A stretch of 64,000 bases of DNA from Epiperipatus broadwayi (GCA_028023455.1 JAQFVV010006199.1:186001-250000); one strand, 5' to 3'. Counted from the stretch's first letter, positions 24,560 through 38,010 are shown. Notes: a model not told the origin generated them from the sequence alone. Numbers and translations are program-made.

Positions 24560-27299
24560 GTGTAAATATATAAGATAATTCAAGTTATTATCTACTTTTT
24601 CAATATATTACTTTCTGAATATAAATAAGTGTATTACGAATGCATATAAAACATTATATTAGAATTAATATGTGTTAATTAATATTCATTGTTTATTATT
24701 AATATATTAACAAATAATATTTTTTTATTTTTAATGTTATGAATATATAATAATGTTTTATGTATATCTTTTAATTAACAAATCAATTAGATATTTATTA
24801 CAATAACTTAATAGATGATTGGTAAATTTTTTTAAGAAGATGATTTTGTTGTAGAAGTTGTTTACTTAAGCATCAAATAATTAAAAAATTAATTTTTAAA
24901 TCTGATTAATTTTCTGATAACTTTTCATTTTTTGAGGAAAAGCAGTCCTCTAGTTAAAATATTAAAAAAATAAAAACTTCTTTGCATATAAATATTACGA
25001 TATTGCTTATTTATATATATTCCCTTTACTAAATTTATTATATTTTTATTGATTATTTTTCTCTCTCTTTGCATATATGGGCAATGAAAATTAGCATATA
25101 TTGAGAATAATCAAAATTAAAAACGGAAATGGGAGGAGAATTTTAAAAAAGGAGAATAAAAAATAATATTATAGGATGTCAGAATAGAATGGAATGTTGT
25201 TGTTTTTATGTGTGAAATGAATGGAAATATTAAAACATTCTGAAAAAGAATAAAATTTGAATGATATTTAAGCAAAAAAATTATCAGATGCTTAAACATT
25301 AGTCTGGAAAAATGTAAGTTATATTAAATCATACTACTCTCCAACTCTTTACAGAACAAAGAAAATTTCTCGGTCTTAATATGCAAATATCTGCATCTAT
25401 AAAAGTAGTTGTAATAAGTACAAGGTAAAAAATGTCTTACATAGTCCATTACTGATCAAAGTTCTTTCTAGAATCTCTAGAAACATTGCAAAGAAAGATC
25501 TCAACAAGCACAGCAACAGTTGATTGATGATGGTTTGATATTTTTCCATTCTTGTCTTATGACTTAGCCAAGATTGAGAAGATAAATATTAACTGGTCAA
25601 TTAAATAGGCTGCCTGAAAAAAAAATCCCAACATCTTTAACATTTTCAGCTAACAGAAATATAATTTTTTACATCAATATATACTAGATGCAATAAATAT
25701 TTGTAACGCTTTAATCAAATAATTATATCGGGTGAATTTAATTTACTTATGATGGTCTCTTACTTTAAAAAAAGTTTGTTTAAAAGAAAAATTGATCCTA
25801 AGGTCACAAGTTAAAACTTTTCTATTTCTTTTACAATAAACCTTAGGCAAAATTAATATTTTTAAAGTAATCATTTTAATGGACTTTCAGGTCGGTGTTT
25901 ATAAAATCATTTAATAATATTATAAAAATTAAAATAAAAAAGGCAAAATCTTTTACTGAAATATAAAAATATTTTAAGTATATTAAATATTTTTACTTTT
26001 CTTATTGTCTATAATATTTTTATTCTTTGAGTTTAGTAATCAGATAAATCTTCAAAGGTTTTTTAATATTATGAATAATATATATATAAAATCAAATATA
26101 TCAATTCATAATTAAATAACTAGCCAGAATTAAATTATAGCTTCACCACAAATGGTATCCCTGATAATGCAGACTTTTCCAGCCTATGTATATGAACAAT
26201 ATGTACGCACACAAAATTCTTTATATGAAGGATTTTATGTAATTTAAAGTAGGGTAAGAATAATAGACTTAAGAATAAAATGTTTCAGAATTCATTTCCT
26301 GCGAAGAAAAAAAAAACAAGTCAGTTACAGTCAGATGAAGAAAATGGTTATATTCAATTTGACATTTTATATTTAAACATCACAGTCTTTTGAGCAATTA
26401 ACTAATCACATGATTATTCATTTCTGTTGGAAGATGCAGTGATGTAACTAAATAATAGAGTACTATGATCAAGTGACAATCTAGGATACTATATAAGAGT
26501 AGTTTCCTTCAGCCTATGTGATATTCTTATTGATGTATTGTGCATGTGAATGACTGTGTATGTGTGAGGAAAATCATTTCATAAGAACAATACAATGTAT
26601 TTGCTTTCATCAATAGCAATCATTCATAAATGAGTTTGGGCATTCTAATTCCAAAAGCTTAAAAAAATGAAGAAAACAAGACCAAAGATACATTTTGTCA
26701 TGTGTGTGTATGCACGCATACATGTATGTTATATGTAGAAATAATTTATTTATATATACATATACAAAACTTGATATGTAGTATTAAAAATAAGTTTGCC
26801 ATTAACAAAAAGACCATTCTTTTAATTTCTTTTTGAAGCCTTAAAAATAAACAGGGCAAATTCTTAATGTTCATTCTGTATATTCTTGTAATTGCAGTTA
26901 TTATTATTATATTATTGTTCATACAGTAAATAAATGTGTATTGACTTCTTAGCAACATGCATCAGACAGTGTGATAAGGTTATTGGCTTTCATCTACATC
27001 TATGAATTTAAATACATTAATCATCTTGATCCTCTTACTCAAAAGTCTATAATTTTCAACTGAGACATCAATTAAGTTTTCTTAATGATATGATGAATGC
27101 ATAAATATGTGTGTGAATATTCACTTTCTTTATATTTACAACCATAAAATCATTATCCAAGTAGCAGTTGCTAATTGAAGGCAAAATGTTCTAAGAATTG
27201 CTGGCTCACAGACCTAAACTTTTGTTTAACTATCTCCAACTGTAACACACTTGCAACTAAAATAACATTTTTGAAGTGAAAGATTTGTCTAATGTTAAA
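24560..27299. other. AT-rich non-coding DNA, no feature seen
   Basis: About 2.7 kb. Small minus-strand frames near 25117-25299 and 26746-26958 show no family signal. A moderately less AT-rich patch (25330-25560) is unassigned. Confidence 0.4.
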
Positions 27300-30010
27300 T
27301 CAGATATTAATAGATTTTGTGTTTAGAAAAAAATGAAAGGATAATTGCTTTGGAAAATAGACTTGCATTTTATTGTAAAAGCAAAAATATTGTTAGAACA
27401 AATCAAATGGGATCCATTACAAATAAGAAAATTAAATAATAACATTATGGAGATTGATGATATAACAGGTAGTATGGCAAAATTAGTTTTTGATTTAATG
27501 AAAGATAGAAAGTAGAGATAATTCAGGTTTATGCACCCATAAGTTTTCATTTTGATAAAGAAAAGAGTTTTTTTACACAGATGTATAGAATGATTTTTTT
27601 TATCAGACTGAGTAGCATTTAAAAATTGTCATGGATAATTTTAATGTGAGAATTGACACCATTGAAGGAGAAATGCTATTGATTAACTTGAATGTGGTGA
27701 TAGAAATATAAAAAATCATCATAAATTTTAAAAAGATTCAAAGTAGAGAGCATATGGAAACATGCAAATGAATATTTAACAAAACTAAATTATATAAAAA
27801 CAATATATATTTAGAGAATTCATTGTTCTTATTAGATTCAACATAAAGAGTAATTATTGACTAATCATATGAAAGATATGTATTTATGCAAAATCAGAGA
27901 GATAAAAGATATTATGTAGTTTGAAATTTCTGTATTTTTTTATCAAATGGCTTAAATTCACATGTAATTAAAATAATCCACTATTAAAATTTGCAATATT
28001 AATAGATAGTACAAGAACAGCAGCCATTTATTAATAAATTTTTAACTGAGACAAGGCAATGTGTGAAATAAAAAGGAATATTTTAAATGAACAATGTAAA
28101 AAATCAATCAATCTGGATTTCTGTAAAATAGTAAAAGAAGAATTAATAATAATATAAGAAATATAAGTATGAATTGGCAAAAAAAAAAACTATAGAAAAG
28201 AACAAAACTCAAAGTATAATATAATATATTAATTAATATATTTATTCAGTATAGTGAATGTTTACTATAGTAAATAGAGGGATTGGAACTTAGGATTTTC
28301 AGTCTATATTCATCCTTCATTCCATTTCAAACAATGGCTACAATATTAAATCTATCAAAATCTTTGAGAATTTTGTCATTGGTTTTTCAATGAAATGGAT
28401 GGTTAAATTGTCAGAAGGGTGAAAAAATCGAAGTCTGTCCATTAAAGTTTAAGGAAAATTGCTATCTTAATATAAACCAAGCACTGATTGTATATATGTG
28501 TGGGAGATTATGATCTGTCTCAACCAATGAGTGCTGTTCTGCATGAAATATATATATATATCTATATATTAGAATAATTTACCTTTTTCACATGTGTGTG
28601 GTCATGTGTATTAGTTGTTTGAGATATGGAGAATGAATATAGACTAAAGGGTGTTTCAGCAATAGAGATTTTAAAAAAGGTACTATTATTAAAAGAAGAA
28701 AAATAACATATAGTACATAGGAAAATTTAATAAAAAACAAGAAAACAAGATAGTTTTTATAATTGAAATAACTTCTGAATTATCAAATATTTTAAATGAA
28801 GAGATAGGATATACACTTAATTCTATGGGTAATGGAAAAACTCCAGAAAATAATATTCCTATAGATATTTTAAAAGAAGTAGATGAAGACGTAAAAAAAA
28901 TTGCTGAAAAATCTTTATAATAAAAATGTAAATAATAAAAATATATCGGGTGATTGAAAAAATATGTAGTGATTAATATTTAAGAAAAGCAAAAAGGAAG
29001 ATATTAAAAATTACAAAACTATTGATCTTCTGTGAAATCAATATTATCAATATAATTCTTCTACAGAGAAATTTAGATTCCAAAATAAATATTTAAAAAT
29101 GGTTTTAGTATAATAAATCATATTTAAGTTTTAAGAAAATTTATTGGCAGATTGGAAAAGGCTTTTGATTTTATTGAATGGCTAAAATTTTGGAAGATGA
29201 AGTCTTAAAGCCAAGATTCTATCAAATTCTAAAAAAATATTCATCAAAATACAATAGCAGTTATTAAATTATATAACAACATAAGAAAATTAACATTGAT
29301 AAAAATCTTTGACAATGTAAATTCTAAAGGAATTTTTTGTGCTGAATTTAAATATTGGGAGATAAGGAAATACAAATAAGTGGTGTTTACTTAAGTCATT
29401 TATGCTTTGAGTGTTATATGATTGTTTTGGCAATCAATGTTTCAGAGCTTCAAGAAACATTGCAAGAGTTATCAGATGAAAGTGAGAAAATGGGATTAAA
29501 GAAATGTTCAATGGCTTTTGAAAAAAAGATGAAATAAAGGTGAGCAGCTAAAAATACTTTGATCAGATTATTAATACAAATTGAAATATATGGATTTTAT
29601 TTTTCATAGAATTATATTTAGGTGGAAGTTGTTTTTGGTAAAAATAATATTCTAAAAAATATGCTAATATGTTTAGGAAAAAATATTTTTAATAAAGTGT
29701 TTTGCCAATACTGTTATGTGGATTTGAAACATTTGATAGGGGAGAAATACAGAAACTTCAAACTGCATATTGAAGTATAGACGATTGTATGTTAGAGTAG
29801 CAAGAAAAGATTGAAATATTTTTGACATTATTTTAAAAATTAAAAAGTTAAAATGAAGTTATTTAAGGAAATGCTTCTAGAAAAGATGATACTAGATGAA
29901 GAATTGAAATCTTAATTATTGGTTCTGAACAGATCATAAAATATCAGAAGAATGGATGTCATAAAAAATTTCTGGAGGGATATGGAAAGTAGTAATTATG
30001 AAACACAGAA
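27300..30010 (+). pseudogene. Decayed LINE with AP-endonuclease and reverse transcriptase
   Basis: In shifting plus-strand frames: VEIIQVYAP at 27512-27538, the typical mid-endonuclease strand of AP-type LINE endonucleases, then KIVMDNFNVRID (about 27621-27656), the counterpart of the VMGDFNAKIG block with its catalytic Asp/Asn. RT begins with MGNGKTPENNIPIDILKE (about 28825-28880, the NGKAPG block), KSKKEDIKNYKTI (about 28985-29027), AFDFIEW (29161-29181, first catalytic Asp), and ISGVYLSHLCFECYMIVLA (about 29375-29430). There the FADD motif has decayed to FECY, so catalysis would be lost. Then come LQETLQELSDESEKMGLK (29449-29502) and FNKVFCQYCYV (about 29690). The frame 29355-29537 is the only long unbroken piece. 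A SINE B copy (28243-28655) splits it. The order and wording suit an RTE/BovB-like or jockey-like LINE; clade unproven. No 3' tail was recognised. Confidence 0.85.
28243..28655 (+). mobile_element. SINE family B composite inserted in the LINE
   Basis: It has the family B order (GTCTGTCCATTAAAGTTTAA, CTATCTTAATATAAACC, CCAATGAGTGCTGTTCTGC, CACATGTGTGTGGTCATGTG). The left flank (28275-28332: GATTTTCAGTCTATATTCAT ... CATTTCAAACAA) is the reverse complement of the right end (28613-28652: TTGTTTGAGATATGG ... GAATATAGACTAAAGGG). The left arm also equals the reverse complement of 37009-37093. The arm outer end, read outward, carries a B-box-like TTCCAATCCCTC. It lies between the endonuclease and RT parts of the LINE, so it is younger than that LINE. 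Confidence 0.65.
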
Positions 30011-30371
30011 ACTGAATTAATTCTAAAATTGATCACTAGATTAGTAATGGTTAAAATATTAACAATGAGATATATATACCAATACTTACTGACATTTTTT
30101 ATTTCATATATTAATTTATAGTTATAACAAAACTTATCTTAGACTTTTTATTCTTTCTCTTACTGTGTAATTTTTTTCTTTTATAATAAATACTTTAGTA
30201 AGTGATAAAAATAAAATTATAAAGAATTGAGCCAATTTATTTAAAATAAAGAGTCATGGACATGTGTCTCCTATTTTTCCCACCACTGCTAAAAGTTTTA
30301 ATTACTATAAAAATGTTTAAAGATTATAAACAAGAGATTATAAAATATAAACATTCTCAGAAACACACCTT
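30011..30371. other. AT-rich spacer, no feature seen
   Basis: No coding or repeat signal recognised after the LINE remnant fades out. Confidence 0.4.
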
Positions 30372-30452
30372 GGTGAAACAAACACAAATCTGAATAAAAT
30401 TGGCAAGAGCCTCTTGCTTGTACCATTTTATTCAGACTTATGTTTGTTTCAC
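30372..30452. repeat. Imperfect hairpin, about 36-bp arms
   Basis: GTGAAACAAACACAAATCTG ... ATTTTGGCAAG-type left arm (30372-30407) pairs with the right arm ending TTCAGACTTATGTTTGTTTC AC (30417-30452). The loop is about 9 bases (AGCCTCTTG). It lies under a minus-strand frame that is probably accidental. Confidence 0.8.
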
Positions 30453-30634
30453 AATAATGCGCTACTGGTAAAAAAAGAAGTAATGTTTTAGCTAGTATTA
30501 CACAACTGGTTCTATTTATTATATATATTAAATTATATTTAGTTGTTGCTTCCATTGTAATAAGTTATTTGTCATTATGAAACTTTGTTTGTGCAATTTG
30601 AATCTGTTCAGCTAATATAGATTCTCTTAAGCCA

Positions 30635-31050
30635 TAAGATAAATTAAAAAAAACTTATGAACTCCTAACAATGAAGTCATAAGAAGTTTGAGTGCCAGAA
30701 GTGTGAGCATCAGACTGAATTCTGGGACTTCCTGATCACGAGTTGGATGTTCTATTAATTGTGCCAAATGGCATGGGGGAAAAATGCTGCTTTTCATTGC
30801 TTGGGAGTTTATAAAAAGTTTAAGCAGCAGAACATGAGTGGAAAAATCACTCATGGGACCTCCTGATCCAAGTTGGACCATCTACCAAATATAAAAATCC
30901 ATGCAGGGCAAAAATTCAAATGGTCTTATTGCTCAAGAGTTTACAAGAAGTTCCAGCATCAAAACTGCAAGCACCAAAATCAATCCTGGAACCTCTCAAT
31001 TCCAAGATGGAGGATCTAACTATACCAACCATGCAGGGTAAAGATAATAT
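30635..31050 (-). mobile_element. Tandem array of three tRNA-derived SINE-like units
   Basis: Three related units of about 125-140 bp. On the plus strand each has AAGAAGTTTGAGTGCCAGAA-like, GGGACTTCCTGATC-like and ATGCAGGG-like blocks. On the minus strand each contains a tRNA-like segment: TTGGCACAATTAATAGAACATC near 30775-30740; TTTGGTAGATGGTCCAAC near 30885; TTGGTATAGTTAGATCC near 31030, followed by GAGAGGTTCCAGGATTGATT, close to a B box. A poly-T/A-rich end adjoins at about 30640. The frames found here on both strands (30627-30881, 30920-31126) are by-products. The periodicity is seen; the tRNA relation is inferred from A/B-box-like wording, and the source tRNA is unknown. Confidence 0.6.
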
Positions 31051-31779
31051 TATTTTTATAAATAAATGCCATTTGCTTATTTTAAAAAGGCAACATTTTG
31101 AAAGGCATAGTAAAACTCAATATTAACTTTTTTGTTAATACTTTTTAAAATTGTACAATTATCTTTCACACCAAAAGTTTTCACACAAAAGCATATGCAG
31201 GAATATAGAGGTAGATGACCATTTAAATGTTATCAAATATTTTATATGATTTGCTAAATTGTTTGAATTAACTCTGTATTTGGGATCTATAACATGTTAG
31301 ACATCCAGGACAAATATCAGTTCTTCTACTTGTGATATGTGTTTGGATATCATCTTATGAAATTGAAGTTTCTTTAATCTGATAATACACTAAAGAATTA
31401 AAGTGTTAAACTACTTGACAAATCTTTAGCTATTAAATTTACATTTGGCAGTGTTAATAATAAGTAATTTTAGTTGCAGAAAGAACAGTTAAGTTAGGGG
31501 AGGGGGGGTAATTTTAAGACTGATGGAAAAATGGATGTATTTAAAAATAAGATGAAAAAAAAACCAATTACGAATTCTTTAATTTAGGGTGACGGAAATT
31601 TACTAGTTATTAAAAATAGTTATAAATATGTAAGAATTTGCATAAGCAGAATGAAATTAAAGATTATTCAAGTGTATAAAAATTATTAAAAAAATATTGA
31701 TATTATAATAATGATATAGATTTTGGAAATGAAAATAAATAATTACAGAGAACTTCTGAAGGCTCTTTAAGTTATTTTA
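31051..31779. other. AT-rich non-coding DNA, no feature seen
   Basis: Includes a G-run (GGGGAGGGGGGG near 31497-31508) that stands out in this AT-rich setting. Otherwise no signal. Confidence 0.45.
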
Positions 31780-31910
31780 AAAAAAAAAATCAAATGTTCT
31801 TATTAGAAAGGAATTCATAAGAAATTTGAATCCTGAAGCTCCAAAGCTAGAACTGATATGAGGACATTAGTCTGAATATTCTACTACTGCACTAGATGTC
31901 ACAGGAAAGA
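31780..31910 (-). mobile_element. Fourth, diverged copy of the tandem tRNA-like SINE unit
   Basis: CAAATGTTCTTATTAGAAAG and TTCATAAGAAATTTGAATCC match the unit start at 30918 and 30660, followed by CTAGAACTGATATGAGGACA and CTACTACTGCACTAGATG in the expected order. It is detached from the array by about 730 bp. Confidence 0.45.
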
Positions 31911-32572
31911 ACATTTAGTAGTGATATAAAAATTACAGAAATAATGATGTAAATTCTTGGAAAAAATAATTAATGATTATAAAAAACTTTTACTACACTT
32001 TACTCATGTAATAATAGGATTATTTTACCGAAAATAAACAATGGAAAAGTTTTAAGCCATATATTTTTTTAACAACAGATTGCACTGAATGTATGTAGAT
32101 TCTTAAAAAGTTTTTTTAACACTTTTATTATATAAAAATAAAGGATTATTTAAATTTTAATTTTAATTAAAATAAATTTTTAGCAAATCAATTTTATAAA
32201 AAAAAAGTAGTAAAAAGGGTAACAATTAGTTTTTTAAAAAAATGTTTATTAAAAAGCATAAAATGAACTAGTTGTAAAATATGTAGAATTGAAATAAAAG
32301 ACACTAATTTAAAATTGAAAAAAAAAAAGAAAATATTAGAATTGAGTTAATAAATATAAAGAGAATAAAGAATGAAGAAAATTCAATTTGGAAGGATTTT
32401 TGTGGAAATGTTTAAATAGAACAAATGGTATAAGAAAAGTAAAATAAGTTGCAAAGAAAACATTTACATTGAGTTTTCTAAATACTGAAATACAATAGTT
32501 GGTTTCAGAAATGGTTAAAGAGTCATAGAAAAGAGGGAAAACATTATTTGGGATGAATATATATATATATAT
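31911..32572. other. AT-rich spacer, no feature seen
   Basis: A-rich on the plus strand. Ends in a TA run into which the next element inserted. Confidence 0.5.
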
Positions 32573-35500
32573 TGTGCCCTTTTGTATGGGTCTCCATAAA
32601 TTGATGTATCAATCTATTTAAAAAAATTTAAATTTAAGATATATTTAACTATATGATTTTAATTTTGTTTATAACAATCTTTTAAAAAGTGTAATTAAAG
32701 TAATTCATGAGTATTTGATATGTGAAAATTGTGCTGATGTTTGAGAGAGACATTTCAATGGGAATGATAATAGTATATGGTTGGGAAAACTGGCCATAAG
32801 CAATACTGCATTAATAAATTTAATAAATAAATGTTTAAAGTTAAAGTTTTAAAAGACAAGTTAAAATTAAATGCATATATTTATTGTTGATAAAAATTAA
32901 TATTTAATAAATGAATATAAATATTTTAATTATTAGTAATACATAATAGAAGATTAATATTTGATTTTAATAATATCGAATTATTATTTTAAAATTGTTG
33001 GAAGATATTATTTATTTTAAAAAAATATTTATTTTTAAAAAATGAATTGTTAGTTTATTTTTAGATTATTACAAGCGTCTGTAGCTCTGTTGTAAAAACA
33101 GATGTTAATTAAACACATACACACATGCTTGGGAGTATTTTAGTAAAGTTGCAAAGCTATTTTAAAAATTCTGTTATAAAATTTATAAATATTATTTTGG
33201 CTATCATGAGATAAAAATAAAGATAATTAATGTGAAATATTAAATCTGATTTTTAAAATATTGCTTAAAAGCATAACGAATAAAAATAGACTTAGTTTGT
33301 TTATAAAAATAATCTTATAAAAGTTAAACGTGAAATTAAGTAAGAAAGAATGTTTTAAAAAAATGTTTAATAGATTTAAATAAATGACAAAGATTAATTT
33401 AAGAATTTAATAATGTGATAAATAATAAATATTAAATAAGTCATTATTTATTTTTAATTCTGTCTTGTTGGTGAAATATGTAAATAAGCTAGCAAGTCGA
33501 TTGTTTAATTCACCAATCAAGTGGGAGTTTTCTTCCGGTATAAAACCAAGGTTCAATTGTTCGGAGGGGACTTGTGATTGAAATTCTAAAAGTAAAAGGT
33601 GCTATTAAAAATAGCTAAGTGATTATAGACGCTCTCAAAATCGTTTTAAAATTATAAGAGAGTAGTTTTTTTAAAATAATTTATAAAAGTTACCGATAAA
33701 TATGCAGTGTTAATTTATTGTAGTTCCCTATTGATTGTTTCCTTATTGAAGCTTAATTTACTATCAAATAATCATGAGGACATCATGTAAGGATAAAATG
33801 TATTGGAGACTTTATTCTGAAAATTTAACAAACGCTGGATTGACTAGGAGAGTTATTCGATGCCTAACAGTAATACGTTGGACTTTGTATAAATTTAAAA
33901 GCTAATGGTAGTTAATTTTTATAAAATAGATATTTAAAAAATGAGAAAATACTTCTTTATGAAGCAAGTATTTGTAAATTCTAAATTTAAATATATATCT
34001 TGGTAAAGATATAATATATAACAGTAATTGTATAAATATTTGTCTTGTTAAGTCTTTATGGTTAAAAGACTACATTTTAATAGTTTTAAAAGGCAAATAA
34101 ATTGGAGATTTAATAAGTAAAGAAACACTTATAAGTAAAAATTATTGTATTATTAAAGTCTGAACGCTGGTCGTACAAAAGACTTTAAAAGTAATCTTAC
34201 CTAAATATCTGTTACGGAATGCGCAAATATACATGTGGATATCCAAATCAATTAAAATAATTAAACAAGAACTTTGTAAATTATAGACTAATTCTAAAAA
34301 TAATAACTTTTAAATAATAATATTTTTTCCTTAAGAAGAAATGAATTCGGATCTCATAAACTATTTTAATTATTATTTTCTTCTTATGATGGAACTGACT
34401 TTTATTTTATTTTATTTTTTAAAAAAAAGAACGTTTTCATTTATTCCATAAAAACTTTTAAAAAACACGTGATGTACCGGAAAAGGAAGTAATGTTTGGT
34501 GAAAATTTGTGCCTAGGAAAAAGAACAATTATCGCTGGAAGAAGACACCGTTGGATGTTATGTAATATGTCTTAATTATTAACTAACATAAATATTTAAT
34601 TAATTATTGATTTATTAAAGATAGGAAAGGTACATTTACATTTTTTTTTAAAATAATAACTAAATACTAATATAACTTTTTATTGCATAAAGTTTATTTT
34701 ATAATTATACAACACGTAATATTTTAAAGAATAATTGTTGAGTGTAAATGTGAAATTATTTTGTAAAACTGGAATCTTGGAGGACATCGTGACGGACTGT
34801 ACATTGAAGTATCATTTATGGTAAAAATTGTGTAATAATAATAATAATTTGATGTATTTACTATGTTTTCTTTAGATCAACCAAATGTTATATGATTATT
34901 GAATGAATGTATTAATGTTTAAATAATATACACACACAAGATTAATAATAGCAGTTTTATTTTAATATGCATATTTTAAATTGATGATATAAATTTAGTA
35001 CAACGTAATATGAAAACCTAGAAATAATTATATGATTCTTTTGTGAATAAATTTTAATGTTTCTGTTACAATATTAGGAATTAGATTTTATTAGCGTAAG
35101 TTATTTATTTTTTCCTTTTCAAGTTAGTAAGAAGTATATAAAGTCTATATTTATATTTTTATTTTTATTAGATAAGTAAGTTAATTTTACATAGAAATTT
35201 ATATCTTGATTGAAGGCTTATTGTATATAGAGGATGAGGTATAAGAGAGTTTGGATCGTTATTATTTTGTTTTGAAATTGGTCATTTATTTTTCTAAAAT
35301 TAAATAAGGTTAAAATGATATTTGTAGATAGAAGTTTATTAGGAGGAAATAGGAATAACAAGTAAAAGTGTAATAATTAAAATGGAAAAGAATCATAGAA
35401 TTTTATTTAACATTATACTTTATAAAAGTTGAAATTGTTGAATAATTTTAAAATATTATTTTCTTTAAAAGTACATATACGTATTGCATATTTTAATAAG

Positions 35501-36894
35501 ACATGTAGTATGACATTATATCGGAATGAAATAAACAGTGATAGTCAATAATTGTTATTATACTACAAAGTTATATCAGTTTATACATTAATTAATATTT
35601 GAGTTATACTGATAATAAATGTAATACAGCCTTATACATTATAATATAAATAACAGTAGGACTTAAGTGAAATAGTATTTAAATTATTAAAGTTGGTTTA
35701 TTTACATACATGCTACATGAATGATATCTTACATAAAACCTTTTCTTATATTAATTGATAACAAATGATATTTATTAAAATTAAAGTCATAAATTTAATT
35801 GAATGTTATTGATAAAACATTTAATAAATGTATAAATTATCTACTTATGGTTATGGAAATAATAACAGTGTAAAAATCTTGTATTATTATTTTTCTTATT
35901 TTTTGTTTATTTTCTTTAGTTCCATTTAAATGTAAATAGTGTAAATAAATTATTTGTTAAAGTTGATGTAAATAAATTTGTTAAGTTGTTTAAAAGATGT
36001 GTCGAATTCATTATTTTACACCACAGCATTTGACAACAGATAATTTGAATAAACATAATATTTGCACAATATGAATTTATTATTTTATTATTTAAGAAAG
36101 AAACACAATATTTTCTTAATATAATTTATAGAAATGGATTGACATTAACATATAATATTACAATGGTCATAAAGTAATTATAATGCACAATATAAGAGTA
36201 TAAAATTCTGTATTGCCACAGATTGTTAAATTATAAGATTTTGGTCTATTTTAAAATTAAGATACTATATGGAAATGAAAGACATGCATATGATTTACTT
36301 ATTTTCTTAGTGATTAATGGTATAATCAAATAGATAAGATTAAGCTATACACTAAAGATTATTATTATTGTTAGTTATTGTTATTAGAATAAGTTAGGTG
36401 TATTTAGGTTTGATATTAAATCCCTTATCATTCCTATCTACATGAATTATTATTACTTTAAGATAATTAGAAGAACCTGAGATCATTTTTAATTATATTT
36501 CCTTAACAATAGATTGAGATTTATTTATCTATTATTATAAAAGATAATTCATTTATAAAAGTCATAAGAGTGCTGTAGAGTTAGTAATGAGATAATTAGA
36601 AGTAATAGTATTCTTATGCCATTGAGACAGTGTCTTGGAGAGACATTGACTCAATGTAAGTCCAATTACCAATTGTAACTTCACTTCACAGTCTCATGAT
36701 TTTAGTAAATATTTATTTAATTAGTACATAATATTGAACTATATTAATTTTTGATAAGTTTGTAATAAATCTGATAAGTTATAATATTATAAAATATATA
36801 TTAAAGATAGTTGTACATATTTTAGCTGAGCATAATGATTTGATTGAGCTAGTCTTATTTTAAATTATATCATATATCGAGAAGTGAGGGTAAA
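32573..36894 (+). mobile_element. Giant solo-LTR-like element, copy 2 (about 4322 bp)
   Basis: Same orientation and about 88-90% similar by eye to 10315-14597, starting TGTGCCCTTTTGTATGGG. The last bases read GAGGGTAAA where copy 1 has GAGGGTACA, so the terminal CA is mutated. It lies inside an AT dinucleotide run (ATAT on the left, TATA on the right), so the target duplication is compatible with ATAT but cannot be proved. Conserved islands: TATAAAA (33539-33545), CACGTG + ACCGGAAAAGGAAGT (34466-34490), ACACCACAGCATTTGAC (about 36018-36034). No PBS-like or PPT-like context joins copies 1 and 2 as the two LTRs of one element, and copy 1 has its own flanking TTAT, so I read them as separate insertions. 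Confidence 0.72.
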
Positions 36895-36915
36895 TATATT
36901 TTTATTTTTTTTTTT

Positions 36916-36959
<44 letters not shown>
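36895..36959. repeat. Poly-T and (TA)n tract
   Basis: A run of T followed by about 19 TA units, directly after the giant LTR-like element. Confidence 0.9.
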
Positions 36960-36961
<2 letters not shown>

Positions 36962-37560
36962 TTCTGCATGAAATGTTTTCACATGGTCACATGTATGATT
37001 GTTTTGATATAGAATGGGAGAATGAATATAGACTGATAATTCTAAGTTTAATTCCCTCTATTTACCATAGTAATCATTCAGTATACTGAATGAATAGGTT
37101 AATGACATATTGTGTTGGAAATAGATTTAATCATAGAATAAGTCTAACCCATCTCTTTCCTATTAATACAAATGGATACATAATGGTATGATAATATGAG
37201 GGGTTAGATTGACATAATGTCTAAATGGGTGTGACTACAATATCAAATCCACCAAGGGCTTTGAGTCATTGTTGGTTTGTCAATGAAATGGATGATTGAA
37301 TTGTTGGAAGAGTGAGATGAATGAAGCCTGTCTATTAAAGTTTAAGGAATTCCTATCTTAATATAAGCTGAGCACTGATTGTATATATGTGTGAAAGATT
37401 ATGATCTTACCCAGCTGATGAGTGCTGGTTCTGCATGAAATATGTATATTGGAGGTTATTTGTCTTTCTCACATGGTGTGGTCATGTGTATCAATTGTTT
37501 TGAAGTAGAGTGAAAATTCTAAGTTTAGATTCCTTTATTTATATATTGTACCATTTCAAT
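36960..37560 (+). mobile_element. Two SINE family B segments in a row
   Basis: 36960-37095 is the right end of a family B composite: GGTTCTGCATGAAATG, then GAATGAATATAGACTG and a B-box-like AAGTTTAATTCCCTC, then CAGTATACTGAATGAATA, the inverse of the left arm at 28.3 kb. A spacer (37096-37200) follows. 37200-37560 is another copy with AATGAAATGGATGATTGAAT, GAAGCCTGTCTATTAAAGTT, the core GCTGATGAGTGCTGGTTCTG and the end AATTCTAAGTTTAGATTCC. The spacer and exact ends are unresolved. Confidence 0.65.
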
Positions 37561-38010
37561 TAATCTTTGAATAAAAAAAAAGAATTTGAACTTTTAGGGG
37601 TTATTTATTTTATAATGTTGCTGATTGTTAGAATTTTCAAGTAATATCTAAAATCTTTAAATTATTGAGGAACACATAAAATACAAATGGTAATATTTCC
37701 AATCTGTTTTTATTTTATTTTCTTAAAAAAATAATGTGCTATTATTATTTTTTTCTTTAAGAAAATAATATATTGAAACTTATTCATTAAAGTTAGAGTT
37801 ATTTATAAATTTGAAAGAAATATGCTTATATTTTTTGCTTTTAATAAAAGCAGTGGTATTATACATAAATTTTAATAATAATAAGCTCTAACAGATAAAT
37901 AACAAATGACATTTTTGTATATATGTGTTTATATATGTATGCAAGTATTGATTTTAAAACCCTCAAAACATTATATAATCACCATTTCATATGCTTACAC
38001 ATGTTGTTAG
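37561..38010. other. AT-rich spacer with a small hairpin
   Basis: ATTTTCTTAAAAAAATAA near 37718 and the inverse TTATTTTTTTCTTTAAGAAAAT near 37746 form a short stem. No other feature. Confidence 0.45.

Noticed and set aside
30298-30881. Two minus-strand frames of 84-85 residues
   Set aside because: They cover a hairpin and the tandem SINE units; the reading frame is incidental to the repeats.
31497-31508. G-run as a G-quadruplex
   Set aside because: A single G-rich stretch without four separated G-tracts; no support for a quadruplex.
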